Shown here: positions 1 through 10,100 of the stretch, piece by piece
Layout of the letters: each line of letters begins with the position of its first letter
How positions within the stretch are numbered: the first letter of the stretch is position 1
Source: Tubiluchus corallicola
Lineage: Eukaryota; Priapulida; Priapulimorpha; Priapulimorphida; Tubiluchidae
DNA length: 41,961 nucleotides
Reading direction: 5' to 3'
Assembly (NCBI GenBank): GCA_030141605.1
Contig: JAQGDQ010000338.1
Location: 126,001 to 167,961, forward strand
Position numbers and translations under genes: made by a program
Notes under the pieces: generated by a model
What the model saw: only the letters and a program-made list of their open reading frames with translations
Database searches by the model: none
What the model was told of the DNA's origin: nothing

Positions 1-78
1 TGCAGTCAAAGTTGCCAATGGTGTTCACACACCTAGCATTGGGATCAGCGCATACAAACAGTTCACATTCGTTCACAT
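1..78 (-). CDS. cbEGF exon, partial (cut by window start)
   Basis: The acceptor AG is at 79-80. The frame opens D-V-N-E-C and continues through CVNTIGNFDC, giving four of the six expected EGF cysteines before the window ends. The remaining two cysteines and the donor lie to the left, outside the window. It is the most C-terminal visible domain. Confidence 0.85.
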
Positions 79-375
79 CTGTAAACAAAGATAAAAGATA
101 AACTCTAAGTTTGAGTATCAAATTATTTAACTAAACATATATTTTATATATCTACAGCCAGAGAATGAACAGACCTAACTGGCTTAAGCATTTTAATATG
201 CATTTGTCTACAGGAATGCACCAATCAATCAATCAATAATCAATCAAACTATTTGTCAGTAACAAGACAGGAAATGACTATGTACTGTCATTTCTTTCTC
301 ATTGTAAATAATATAAATTACACAGCTAATTGCACTAAAAAAATTCAGTTGGAAAAAAAGATTATCAATAGGAAT

Positions 376-868
376 CAGGGATGAGAATGACAAATTGCAA
401 AAAACTCTAAAACAGGCCGGGGTCTTTGGGGCCACCTAGGCCCCCAATGGGGTTGAAATAGCAATTTTATGACCACAGAGAGCCTCTAAGTGGACTTAAA
501 ATATCAATTACCTTGTTTCATGCATAACTTAAAGTACCCAACTATCAAGGATACGTGATACCTAATTGTCTCAAAAATGCCTAAGTAATGGCCGCTCCTA
601 TGCAAAAGTATATAAAAACTGTCTGCAGTTGGCTCAAGTAACTCGGCACGATTGATTCTATGTTTTTATACATAGAGATAAACACGTGGTTACACTGATG
701 TACGTGATGTAAACAAAGTGACGGCCTCCCAATTAGCGGTCAGCTTGTGAAATAATGTACTGGGTCCGTAAAAATTTCCTCAACGAATTTACGCGATTTA
801 CAAAAATGGCACTACTGGTCTTCCAAAAACTCGGAATTCCGCGTATACGCGGAAAATTCTCATCCCTG
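376..868. mobile_element. hAT-like MITE, 493 bp
   Basis: The left end CAGGGATGAGAAT is matched by the inverted right end ATTCTCATCCCTG. TAGGAA lies just outside both ends (left TAGGAAT, right TAGGAAG), compatible with a slightly decayed 7-8 bp target duplication. The CAGGG start is typical of hAT superfamily termini. There is no transposase frame inside, so it is non-autonomous. The family assignment is inferred from termini only. Confidence 0.65.
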
Positions 869-934
869 TAGGAAGTTGTCAATTTCAACGAATTAATGTC
901 TCATTTCCTGAATCACCAGGCTGAATTTCGAAAA

Positions 935-1583
935 CAGTGAGTCCTCGCTTAATGACGTTAATGCGTTCCAGCAAAACGCGACGTTAAGCAAAACGTCGTC
1001 GAAGCCAACACTTCCGTAGAAAGTAATGTAAAAGAATTGAGATACGTTTCAGAGACAGAAATCAATGCTGCTTAAATCACATAAATTAAAAGTTTTATGA
1101 GTTTTACTACTATGTGTTTCTACTGATTAATTTCTCTGTGCTTGCTTGAAAGCACCTATATGTTTTACTTACTTAGCTAGCAGTTTCTTTTTTGTTAACA
1201 TTTAAGTTTAGGCAGCAGTTAAACAATAAACAGAGTCAAAGCCAAGTGCTGGGCTACCTTGAGAATTTTATCTGATCTGGTTACTATAGAAACAGGTTGC
1301 AGGCAAAATTCCTTGCATAAAGTTTGCCCCCAGGTGTCTCGCTTGATACAAACGGCTAGCATTTAATGGTCAGTGAGGTAGCCAAAACGTATACATGTGT
1401 AATAATCGCACTGTTTATGTTACTAGTGCAATTTTAGAACAGAATAAGGCAATATGTACTGTTTAATGCTTCGAATTATAAAAATTGGCTTCCAGCAAAG
1501 TAAAAAATCGTCGTTAAAGACAAAAAAAGATGTCAAATATTGAGCGTCGTTAAAACGAAACGTCGCTAAGTGAAGACTTACTG
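935..1583. mobile_element. Terminal-inverted-repeat element, about 649 bp
   Basis: The left end CAGTGAGTCCTCGCTTAA and the reverse complement of the right end, CAGTAAGTCTTCACTTAG, match at 14 of 18 positions, and both continue into a GACGTT segment. No clear target duplication was found and no transposase is encoded. The last 80 bp recur beside dispersed-repeat copy 2 (about 3955-4025) without the rest of the element. This suggests the two were copied together or belong to one larger unit. Confidence 0.55.
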
Positions 1584-2297
1584 TATTTGTTTAAGCCAAA
1601 CAGCCTAAATGCTGCTAGACGCTGTTGTCTGGGCTTAAAGCACGACAAACCCTCCACTTACGTAAAGTATAAAAATTTTGTCTTGAAATTTTATGATACA
1701 AGTTACGTACTGTGTTTTTTGATGCATGGCTTGCGTCGGCAGTAACGCTGCATAAAACATGTAAATTTAAACTCAAGCGATGACCCTTAGGCGCACCCAT
1801 TTTGATGGTAGGTCATTTGAAAGAAGTTTAGATAACACTGAGTAAAGTTTGAAAAAATAATAAGAGTATTTGTTGTATACTAACTAAGTAAAATTTTAAA
1901 TTACTGTATCTTGTCAATAAGATTAAAAATACGGTTTTGGTTAGTGAGTGGTGCACCCTGGAGGGTGAGTCAGCGTCATTTAGCCAATTGGTGAAAACAT
2001 TTTAAATAATTAATAACTTTCTTTTCTAGTCACATAAGTCTTTCCAGCAGGTAAGCGAAATGCTAAGTAATATAATTTTGCATGGAAAGTTTACGTTGTG
2101 CGTATATGACGTCATGTAATGGCGAGTTCAGAACAGTATTTCGGGAATTTTAAAATGAAAACAAACAAAAACTCCTTTTAACATGAGTACGATATATGCA
2201 TATAAAATTGCTATAAAGTAATATAATTTTTTTAACGCAATTTTTCCGAAACCTACTTCAGGTACCCCCTTTTTCTTGTCTTTTAAACGATCATTTT
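1500..2297 (+). repeat. Dispersed repeat family, copy 1
   Basis: Aligns by eye over hundreds of bases with copies near 3950-4869, 21757-22380 and 28410-28860, all in the same orientation. Landmarks are CATTTTGATGGTAGGTC, GGTGAGTCAGCG, TTTCTTTTCTAG and ACCTACTTCAGGTAC. This copy lacks a segment of about 150 bp present in copy 2. It ends about 25 bp before the exon at 2323. On the minus strand a short frame reads M-G-A-P-K-G-H-R, with counterparts in other copies. The element class is unknown. Confidence 0.75.
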
Positions 2298-2322
2298 ACT
2301 AGCACGTTTGGTTGATTCTTAC

Positions 2323-2457
2323 CCACACAACCGGCTCCATCTCTGATTCCGTCACCCACAAAACCTAGTAAGCACTCGCAGAAGAAATCTCCTATGGTGT
2401 TATTACACGTGGCATCAGCGTGGCAGTTATGCAAATCCTCAGCGCACTCGTCAATGT
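2323..2457 (-). CDS. cbEGF exon (45 codons)
   Basis: The acceptor (TAG at 2458-2460) and donor GTAAG (left of 2323) are both phase 1. The frame opens D-I-D-E-C and contains CHADATC and [10 protein letters not shown], ending GAGCVG. It has six cysteines and the beta-hydroxylation Asn. The C5-C6 loop is longer than in most neighbours ([13 protein letters not shown]), an insertion of about four residues. Dispersed-repeat copy 1 lies directly downstream, as copy 2 does for the exon at 4886. Confidence 0.92.
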
Positions 2458-3046
2458 CTAAATCAATTAAAAAAATATTTAATTAGTTATTTAATGAAAA
2501 GCAACAGTAATGCAAATCTTGGACCTGGTTAGCAACTCGTTGGGTGCGTCGGTTATTCGCCTGTCATCGGAGGATGACAGCACGTGTCTATGACAATGGC
2601 TATGACATCTCTGCAGGTAAAGCGTAGGGAATTATTCTTGATAAGAAATTAGCAGCTAAGTTCTGGTCTTGCCACAACACAATAAGTAGGTCGTTGCATT
2701 GGGAGATGGATTACGCCTTGTAGTACACCAAGCAATAAAAAATTAACACTTCTTAGATGCGGTGCTAAGGAGGTTCAAGGATACTCCAGTGGTTCAAGAA
2801 TCGGATTGTTCAGCCAGAGTCGACGCTGCAGCTCCATCAATGTGATCAATAACGGGCTCTCTTGGCGCACACTCCATTGTCTTCTGAGACAGAAGGATGC
2901 CAGCAGCAACAATAATTAGTGAATTAAGATGTGATCAAGTTGTAAAACCTAACAGTTCTATGTCGCATAGGTAATGAGTGGACTACTACCTGCCACACAA
3001 GAAAAATGTTTCAGTTTTTTGGCAAAAACAAAGTGGACAAGCTTAC
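2458..3046 (-). other. Short intron, no recognised content
   Basis: A 589-bp intron between two cbEGF exons. Nothing beyond the splice sites was recognised. Confidence 0.75.
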
Positions 3047-3172
3047 CGTCACATGCGATCACTCCGTCGCCTCGGTAACCATCGATGCACGTGCAAATGA
3101 ACGTGCCGTCTGCGTTTTCGCACGTGGCGTCCTCGTGACAGTTATGCGTACCAAGAGCGCATTCGTCAGTAT
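3047..3172 (-). CDS. cbEGF exon (42 codons)
   Basis: The frame opens D-T-D-E-C, runs CALGTHNCHEDATC and CENADGTFIC, and closes GDGVIACDG before a GTAAGC donor. Six cysteines and the calcium and hydroxylation motifs are intact. Its closest neighbour in sequence is the exon at 6956-7081 (both CAL-x-x-HNCH-x-DATCEN), rather than either adjacent exon. This suggests block duplication of several exons. Confidence 0.92.
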
Positions 3173-3678
3173 CTATATTAATTAAACAACAAACATAGAA
3201 CAATTAACATCGCAATTTTAAAAAAAAATTTCCCCAACTTATAAAATGAATGGACAGAAACACGAAGATCGGAAAGAGTCGATCGTTATTCTGGAAACGA
3301 CAGAAATACCATAATCAACTTTTTTGGTACCCGAAAGGTTTAGTACCCTAATATCATTAACTAGATACTTACTTTAGCTTGTAAAATATGGAACAATATA
3401 GAAAATTAATAGATAGAATATAAAATATTTGCTTACAGCTTGCTTACAGAGTGCAAGTATAAAATAACACTTCATAGACTAGTCTACTAGTGTTAACGTT
3501 CATGATACAGGGTACATATGATGCAAAATCTGTCTACAATAACTTGATTGACATACATGTTTGCTCGTATGCGGGCTCGATAAATGCTTTTCTTTTTACC
3601 AACTTTGTCGCACACAAGATTTATTACATGTGCTTAATCTCCCGTGTCAGACAAACTCATCCAGCTCTCGTGTGCAGC

Positions 3679-3768
3679 CTCGGTACAACTGCTCCCATGT
3701 ACGGGCTCGGTGCACCTGCTCCCATGTACGGGCTCGGTACACCTGCTCCCATGTACGGGCTCGGTACG
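3679..3768. repeat. 27-bp minisatellite, 3.3 copies
   Basis: Units CTCGGTAC-x-ACTGCTCCCATGTACGGG-like start at 3679, 3706 and 3733, with a partial unit from 3760. Because 27 is divisible by three, plus frames stay open across it and read APMYGLGTP-like repeats. There is no splice, signal or homology support for coding. Confidence 0.85.
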
Positions 3769-3949
3769 AAAAAATTTCATCAAGCAAAACCAGATCAGAC
3801 CAATAAAAAGCAATCATTTAGTCAAATGTTATCTAATAATTATTTTTAGGTTGCTCACGACAGTTTGCATCGAAGAGAGGAGGTGATATCAGCATTAAAA
3901 TTTGTATGTGATTCAATTAAGCGTGAGACAGTTTGTTGCAGATAAATCG

Positions 3950-4869
3950 TTTGCGTCGTTAAGAGAAAAAAAGATGTCAAATGTTCAGCGTCGTTAAAAC
4001 GAAACTGTCGCTAAAAGGGGGACTTATTTAAGGCAGACAGTCTAAATGCTGCTAGGCGCTGTTGTCTGGGCTTAAAGCACAAGAAATCCTCCACTTACGT
4101 AATGTTTAAAAAATTCGTCTTAAACTTTATGCCTCTTACATACTGCCTTTTTGCATGCTGGCTTGCGTCAGAAGTAACGCTGCATGAAACATGTAAATTT
4201 ATACTCCCGCAATGACCGTTAGACGCAGCCATTTTGACGATAGGTCGTTTGAAACAAGTTTAGATAACATTGTGTAAATTTTGAAAAAATAATCAGGGCA
4301 TTCATAGCGCACCCCTAACTAATTAAGAAAAATTTAAAATTAGTGTAACTTGTCAATGAGATTAAAAGTACGTTTTTGGTTAGTGAGTGGCACACCCTGT
4401 AGGGTGAGTCAGCGACATTTTACCAATTGATGAAAACATTTTAAATAATTTATAATTTTCTTTTCTAGTTACATAAGTCTTTCTAGCAGGTAAGCGAAAT
4501 GCTAAGTAACATAACTTTTTACAGAAAGTTTTTTGGGACATGATTTAACATTGCCTTTTCTTCCCCTGATTTACGATTTTGTATGTAATAATTAATTTAA
4601 GCCGCAAATTGGGCCAGTTTTAAAATAACGGAAAAATTACCGAATTTTGGGACATAATTTAATTCCTTTTCTTCACCCGGTTTACATTTTGTGTATATGG
4701 CGTCATGTAATGGCGCCGTCGGAACAGTATTGCGGACATTTAAAATGAAAACAAACAAAAATTCCTTTTAACATGAGTACGATATATGCATAGAATTGTT
4801 ATAAAGTAATAACCTTCTTAAGGTGATTTTTCTGAAACCTACTTCAGGTACCTCTTTTCTTGTCCTTTA
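3950..4869 (+). repeat. Dispersed repeat family, copy 2 (longest)
   Basis: The most complete copy. It begins with sequence matching the right terminus of the element at 935-1583, then follows copy 1 closely. It keeps an internal segment (about 4527-4690, containing AATTTAAGCCGCAAATTGGG) that copy 1 has lost and that is found displaced in copy 3 (22325-22375). It ends about 16 bp from the exon at 4886, in the same relation as copy 1 to the exon at 2323. Confidence 0.75.
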
Positions 4870-4885
4870 AATTAGCAATACATAC

Positions 4886-5008
4886 CACTACAACTGACAC
4901 CATCGCCGTCATAGCCGTCGTTACAAGAACAAGTGAAACTGCCGAACGTGTTGGTGCACTCTGCATTGATGTGACAAGTGTCGCCCTCTTCTGCACATTC
5001 ATCGTAAT
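4886..5008 (-). CDS. cbEGF exon (41 codons)
   Basis: The donor is GTATGT and the acceptor GCAG, both phase 1. The frame opens D-Y-D-E-C, continues CAEEGDTCHINAEC and CTNTFGSFTC, and ends GDGVSCSG. All six cysteines are present. Tyr replaces the usual aliphatic residue between the first two calcium-ligand positions. Confidence 0.92.
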
Positions 5009-5926
5009 CTGCAAGAAAAACTTCTTCCGTACTCACGAGTGTTTTCATTTACAGACGATTGGGTTTTACACCGGGTGGTGCAGAAAAAATGTGTAGAAAT
5101 TTGCACCATAATAATATTACAAGCAAATATCCTGCAAAATTGAAATTTCACAGCATGATTGTGAGAGACGACTACTTCATGAATACTGTGAGAGACTACT
5201 ACTTCATGATGCCCAAAGCCAAAAAAAAAACTTCATGTTTGAGTAGCTTTATTACGTTTTATCTGTAAGAAAAATCATAACAAAATATAAGAAACTATTT
5301 TGAGCAAAAAAAGAAACAAAGCAATTAATAATAAAGTCAGACTGAATAAACTTACATCATGGCTCTTCTACTCTTGACAAATAAATGGTTTAACTGAGAC
5401 AAACAACAACAACAACAACAACAACAAAAACAAAATTTATTATAACAACTATGACAACAACAACAACGACGTGAACAAAAACAACATCAATTACAATAAC
5501 TATGACAACAACAACAATGACGACAATGACAACAACAACAACAACATCAATTACAACAATTATGACAACAATAACAATGACGACAACGACAATGACAACA
5601 ACAACGATGACGACAACACAACGATGACAACAACAACAACAGACAAGGACAGACTGCCAGCAGACCAGGTAAACGAGCATGACAAAAAGAAGCAAAGTCA
5701 AGGCATACATAGGAATGCAGTTTAACAAAGACAGTATAGGGGGGTTTACAGAATGAGTGAACACTAAAGTAATAAAATAACATTAAATCCTTCACAACCT
5801 ATTACAATACAATTCTTCTCACAATATCGCGAGCAATATAACGGCTGATGTATGCAGGAATTTTTGATATGCCAATTAGCTGTGCTTGAGATCCAGTAAC
5901 GAGAATTTGATATTGAGAACACGTAC
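5009..5926 (-). other. Intron with AAC/GAC array
   Basis: A 918-bp intron. It contains a short two-copy direct repeat around 5160-5210 (units with GTGAGAGAC and ACTACTTCATGA) and the trinucleotide array at 5399-5643. Confidence 0.75.
5399..5643. repeat. AAC/GAC trinucleotide array with 60-bp higher-order unit
   Basis: Almost entirely AAC, GAC and AAT triplets. A higher-order unit containing ACATCAATTACAA recurs at about 5484 and 5544. Open frames on both strands (poly-Asn/Asp one way, poly-Val/Ile the other) are by-products of composition. Confidence 0.9.
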
Positions 5927-6061
5927 CCAGGCATCCCTCGGGATCATCGAATCCGCTTCCCTCAAAACCATCCAAACATTCACAGGAAAATCCTCCAATA
6001 GTGTTAAGACACGTGGCGTTGGCATGACAAGTGTCCGTTCCGGCCGCACACTCATTTATAT
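5927..6061 (-). CDS. cbEGF exon (45 codons)
   Basis: Opens D-I-N-E-C, continues CAAGTDTCHANATC and CLNTIGGFSC, and ends GFDDPEGCLG before a GTACGT donor. All six cysteines are present. The C5-C6 loop is extended (GFEGSGFDDPEGC). HANAT supplies an N-A-T glycosylation sequon. Confidence 0.92.
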
Positions 6062-6955
6062 CTATGTAAATGAAAAAATATTTGATGAAAATCACGTTTA
6101 TATGAAATCAAAACATCGTTTTCCCAGTTAAGACAATACAACATTAAACAGAACAACATATGTGTGCTTGCATAGCAAAATCGTCCCCCATAAGTCGGCA
6201 ATTAAACTTTTCTAGTTATTCACACATCCTGAATCTCCATTTCATTAGGATCATTTTGATACCAAGTTCATCGCTCCACGTTATTTCTAAGCTGAGTTGA
6301 AGTTGAGGTGCAGGCTGCACACTGAAAAACACAACCTTGAGAAATCACTGTTAAAGTCAGCCATTGTTTTTTTCTTCTTTCAATAACACACTTAGCAACT
6401 ACACAGATGTTGGTTGCTATGGACTTTGCAAGACAACTTTGGAGTTATTTTTAAGTCCAATAGATGGCTCTTTCTGACGAATATCTGGGCCTCGCAGCAG
6501 AAAAAACCTGAAGCAAAATGACTGCTTCCACGAGCTACTATTTTAGAATTTGAATTAGATTTTGAATTTTTTGAACATTTTCTTGATGATTTAATGCTAG
6601 AATATAAAAGGCCAATATATTTAGCGATTGTTTTCATAAAAAACAAAATATTTATATTTGACCAAATTTTTGATGCATTCTAGTTTGAACCATCATAATG
6701 TAGTTTTAACTATTCCGACTTATGGACGGTTTTGGTTTGCAAGCGCACATGTTGTGCCTTACATAAAGAAGTGATTACGAAAACATGAGCTGCTTTTCCC
6801 TCCAAAATCTTTGGCATTTACCCAAATTCAGTTTACAGCCAATAACTCAAAGCCCGAAGAGTGGTCTTGCAATGACTTTAATACAATCCGTCACGATCGC
6901 CCGATTGACATGATCGATTTCAGAAATCGATTACACGGCAATAATTTTTACTCAC
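6062..6955 (-). other. Intron, nothing recognised
   Basis: An 894-bp AT-rich intron. No repeat, exon or element was recognised. Confidence 0.7.
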
Positions 6956-7081
6956 CATCGCACGCGTCAACTCCATCTCCTTCGTAACCTGGATTACAGG
7001 TGCAAGAAAATCCACCTTCGTTGTTTTCACAGGTGGCATCAGCGTGGCAGTTGTGCAAATTCAGAGCACACTCGTCCGAAT
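6956..7081 (-). CDS. cbEGF exon (42 codons)
   Basis: Opens D-S-D-E-C, continues [14 protein letters not shown] and [10 protein letters not shown], and ends GDGVDACDG before a GTGAGT donor. All six cysteines and the hydroxylation Asn are intact. It resembles the exon at 3047-3172 more than its direct neighbours. Confidence 0.92.
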
Positions 7082-7257
7082 CTAAACGACAGGGAAGATT
7101 AACGATTACCATAAACTGACAACTTTTTTCAAATTAGCCGGCAATTAACGATAACATTAATTAGATTATGTGTGTGAATGTCAAAATGTTCATAAACCAT
7201 AGCAGTTTATTTCACAAAGATCAAATAAATAATATTATATAGATTATATACAGATTA

Positions 7258-7305
<48 letters not shown>

Positions 7306-7719
7306 CAACATATATTTCAAAACGAGATTCTGCCAGAATGGCTGCCGGAAGACCATTTTGTTTTTTTTATTTAATTCAGCAATTACAAATCCTACTTAAT
7401 GTATGGATGAGTGTGGCTGGACTGGAATCCATCTCCTTATCAAGGATAACTGTTAAAGATGAGACACTGAACCAACAGTGGCTGCACTCTTATATAAACA
7501 TAACCTTCCTCGATGAGGTAAACAGACAAAACCACCACTCCATTCACTGACCATATCTAGCATTGTTTAATTTCGGTCGCTAAGAACACACAATGATCAG
7601 TCGGCAATTCCCTTTACCACAATCTAACGTTTTCTATTTTTCTATGACACAGACAGTTACTATTATTAACACGAGACGTTGACGGTTAAAATCCGCACTT
7701 AAAAATGAATACGTTTTAC
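7082..7719 (-). other. Intron with AT dinucleotide array
   Basis: A 638-bp intron. A pure AT array lies at 7262-7304. No other feature was recognised. Confidence 0.8.
7262..7304. repeat. (AT)n microsatellite
   Basis: About 21 uninterrupted AT dinucleotides. Confidence 0.97.
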
Positions 7720-7968
7720 CTGCACATTCCAAAACACCGTCGCCAACGAAGCCAGCCCGACAGGCGCAAGTGAAACTTCCATCAGTGTTGCCACAATCGG
7801 CGTTTCCATGGCAATCGTCAAGTTGAAGCTGACACTCGTCTACATCCTCGCACGTCTCGCCATCACCGTCTGTGCCGGGATTGCACGAACACGAGAACTG
7901 ACCAACCATGTTCGTACACGTCGCTCGTGCGTCACAGTTATCGGTTCCAGAAGCACATTCGTCGAAAT
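7720..7968 (-). CDS. Two-domain cbEGF exon (83 codons)
   Basis: The only exon here with two EGF domains. The first opens D-F-D-E-C, carries CTNMVGQFSC and ends GDGETC. It runs straight into the second (E-D-V-D-E-C), which carries CGNTDGSFTC and ends GVLECAG. Both have six cysteines. In the first domain the usual aromatic residue after Gly in the C5-C6 loop is Thr (NPGTDGDG). The simplest explanation is loss of an intron that once separated two single-domain exons. Outer junctions are phase 1 (donor GTAAAA, acceptor TAG). Confidence 0.92.
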
Positions 7969-8140
7969 CTAGACGTCAATCAATCAATTTATCTCACTCC
8001 AGCAATACATATACAATATACCAACATACAATATGATAGAAAAGAAATAGTATAGGTAAAAAAACGTTGATGAAGTCAAATTAACCAAATAAAAGAGTTG
8101 CTGTATGACACGTTGAAAGCTTGGTTTGTTAAGGTGGCAC

Positions 8141-8272
8141 AAATGAGTGAATGAAAGAATGGTTAGGGTTAATAGACATGATGGAATGGAAAAATAGGAA
8201 GAAGGGAGGGAGGGGAGAATGAGTGAATGTAAGAATGGTTAGGGTTAGTAGACATGATGGAATGGAAAAAAA
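8141..8272. repeat. Two-copy direct repeat, period about 76 bp
   Basis: GAATGAGTGAATG-like segments followed by AAGAATGGTTAGGGTTA and GACATGATGGAATGG occur twice, near 8141 and 8217, separated by a purine-rich spacer. Confidence 0.7.
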
Positions 8273-8419
8273 TAGTAAGATTAGGGATAGAAAGAAGGAA
8301 AAGAGGAGAAGAAACGACCACAGTGTATGTTTAATTTACATAGATGTATATTAAAATAGCATTATAATTCATTGGAGGCCATATATTGCGACTGCACGAG
8401 ACATGGAACCATTAAAATT

Positions 8420-8677
8420 GTATTATAAGTATGAATCAAAATTGGTCCTTTTCAAGTACTTTTTGAAACTGTAAATAGTTTAGTGTATTTTTACTTGGGC
8501 ACTTATTTTATCCCAGTTATTGGGGGCTGTGAATTTAAAAAAGTGCCTCCCACTATTAGTACGACAGTAACGGACATGATATTCGTTGAACATTGTAAAG
8601 TAAGGTTTAGGATTTGCTGTAATGGGATTCGCAGAGGAAGTGGGAAACAAGTTGTGCAAGCAAAGATCGAAAATCAA
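8420..8677 (-). pseudogene. LINE reverse-transcriptase ORF, C-terminal fragment
   Basis: The minus frame reads HVRYCRTNSGRHFFKFTAPN, then NWDKIS; past a stop it continues TIYSFKKYLKR. This is the tail of many animal non-LTR retrotransposon ORFs (consensus-like R-T-x-x-G-K-x-F-x-x-x-G-P-x-x-W-N-x-L-P, then S-x-x-S-F-K-x-x-L-K). Only this tail is present and a stop interrupts it. The clade (CR1/Jockey-like) is a guess. Confidence 0.55.
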
Positions 8678-9100
8678 TAAAGAAAAATGATTAAAAGAAA
8701 AATCTCAGAACTCAGAAGCAGACGCAAAACTCAAATTACGGGGTGGGGTAGAAAAATTTTGCACGTTTCCTTGAACACATGACTATTGCTTGGCATTTTG
8801 ACTTATAAAGAATTATCAATTGAATTTGCAACCATGCTTGGATCCTAATGCTCCATCCAATATCCAACCTTTTGATGGAAAAAATAACAGAAAGAAAAGA
8901 AGAAAAGGCAGAACAGAAGAAAAAAGTGATAGCTGTGCAAATAAGGAAGTGAAAGTTTATTTGTTTATTACTGGATGAATTTCAACTATTTTGCAAAAAT
9001 TTGTTGGCTTCATTTCAAGGTTGCAGATATGTCATTATAGCAACAATGTGACTAACATATTTGCCACGGTCCTTTGTTTGTTTTGGTTTTATTATGTGTT

Positions 9101-9425
9101 GCACAAGTTTCTCAAATAGTGGAAGCCATATCACACTGTTTAAATGTTGCACAGTGATGAACAAACTTTTGCACAAGTTTCTCAAATAGTGGAAGCCATA
9201 TCACACTGTTTAAATGTGGCACAGTGATGAACAAACTTTTGCACAAGTTTCTCAAATAGTGGAAGCCATATCACACTGTTTAAATGTTGCACAGTGATGA
9301 ACAAACTTTTGCACAAGTTTCTCAAATAGTGGAAGCTATATCACACTGTTTAAATGTTGCACAGTGATGAACAAACTTTTGCACAAGTTTCTCAAATAAG
9401 CAGAAGCCATTTCATAGTGCTTAAA
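9101..9425. repeat. 70-bp tandem repeat, about 4.6 copies
   Basis: Units beginning GCACAAGTTTCTCAAATA start at 9101, 9171, 9241 and 9311, with a diverged partial unit from 9381. The four full copies differ at only about two positions, so the array is young or homogenised. No coding potential was seen. Confidence 0.95.
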
Positions 9426-9974
9426 TTGTCTTGAAAAAAGTGTCAAAATTCACCCAATGTTACCCAGCAAAACTGAGCAGCAATGGCACACTTACAACTT
9501 TTGTTAACTGAACTAAAGTCAAACAACAAAATTCAATAATAAGTGGCATTCTAAAACATCAAGTAATGTTACAAGAGTAAGGTGCAATAACTACAATTTG
9601 ATGTTCTATTATTACATACGAAATAATTGGTCAGAAAGTGCAACAACGGTCATTTGATAGCTTTGCATCCAACCCCGCAGACTGTAAATGGTCATGGGAT
9701 CAACTATTGGACAATCACATACTTTTCTTTTATCAATCATGTGGTTTCAAACGCAAACAAATATTTTAGAATGTCCGGAGAATGGGGTAGGATGGATATC
9801 GTCAGCAGAGTTCGGATTTTGCTACAAGTATATTACTGGTTCAATGACATACTGAACATAAGTATACATAAAGATGGATACAAAAGCGTTTACAAAAGTA
9901 GAAACAGCCAGAACTGTTATTTTTGCTACGACCATAAATACACGCATTGTTTCACAATGGTTTAGTGCACATAC

Positions 9975-10100
9975 CTGTACAGAGAATGCCGTCACCAACA
10001 TAACCATCTGTACAATCGCACTGAAAGCTTCCATCGGTGTTTGTACACACTCCAAGAGCCACGTGACAGTCTGACGTGCCGAGGTCACATTCATTCACAT
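9975..10100 (-). CDS. cbEGF exon (42 codons)
   Basis: Opens D-V-N-E-C, continues CDLGTSDCHVALGVC and CTNTDGSFQC, and ends GDGILCTG before a GTATGT donor. All six cysteines are intact. The segment between C2 and C3 (HVALGV) lacks the usual N-A-x-C spacing residues. Confidence 0.92.

Larger units (their letters stand above)
79..2322 (-). other. Intron packed with transposon remnants
   Basis: The intron between the partial cbEGF exon and the exon at 2323. It holds a hAT-like MITE (376-868), a second terminal-inverted-repeat element (935-1583) and dispersed-repeat copy 1 (about 1500-2297). No further exon with an EGF cysteine pattern was seen. Confidence 0.8.
3173..4885 (-). other. Intron with minisatellite and repeat copy 2
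   Basis: A 1.7-kb intron. It contains a 27-bp minisatellite (3679-3768) and dispersed-repeat copy 2 (3950-4869). The stretch 3173-3678 shows nothing recognisable. Confidence 0.75.
7969..9974 (-). other. Intron with LINE fragment and 70-bp tandem repeat
   Basis: A 2.0-kb intron. It holds a duplicated segment (8141-8272), a LINE C-terminal fragment (8420-8677) and a 70-bp tandem array (9101-9425). Nothing was recognised in 9426-9974. Confidence 0.75.

Noticed and set aside
3490-3849. 119-codon plus ORF with a nine-residue repeat
   Set aside because: The repeat comes from the 27-bp minisatellite inside an intron of the minus-strand gene; three different frames are open there.
5390-5795. ORFs on both strands of up to 124 codons
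   Set aside because: Composed of AAC/GAC triplet repeat (poly-Asn/Asp or poly-Val/Ile), with no domain, signal or splice support.
9101-9425. CRISPR-like array
   Set aside because: The units are contiguous 70-bp tandem copies with no unique spacers, in a eukaryotic intron.
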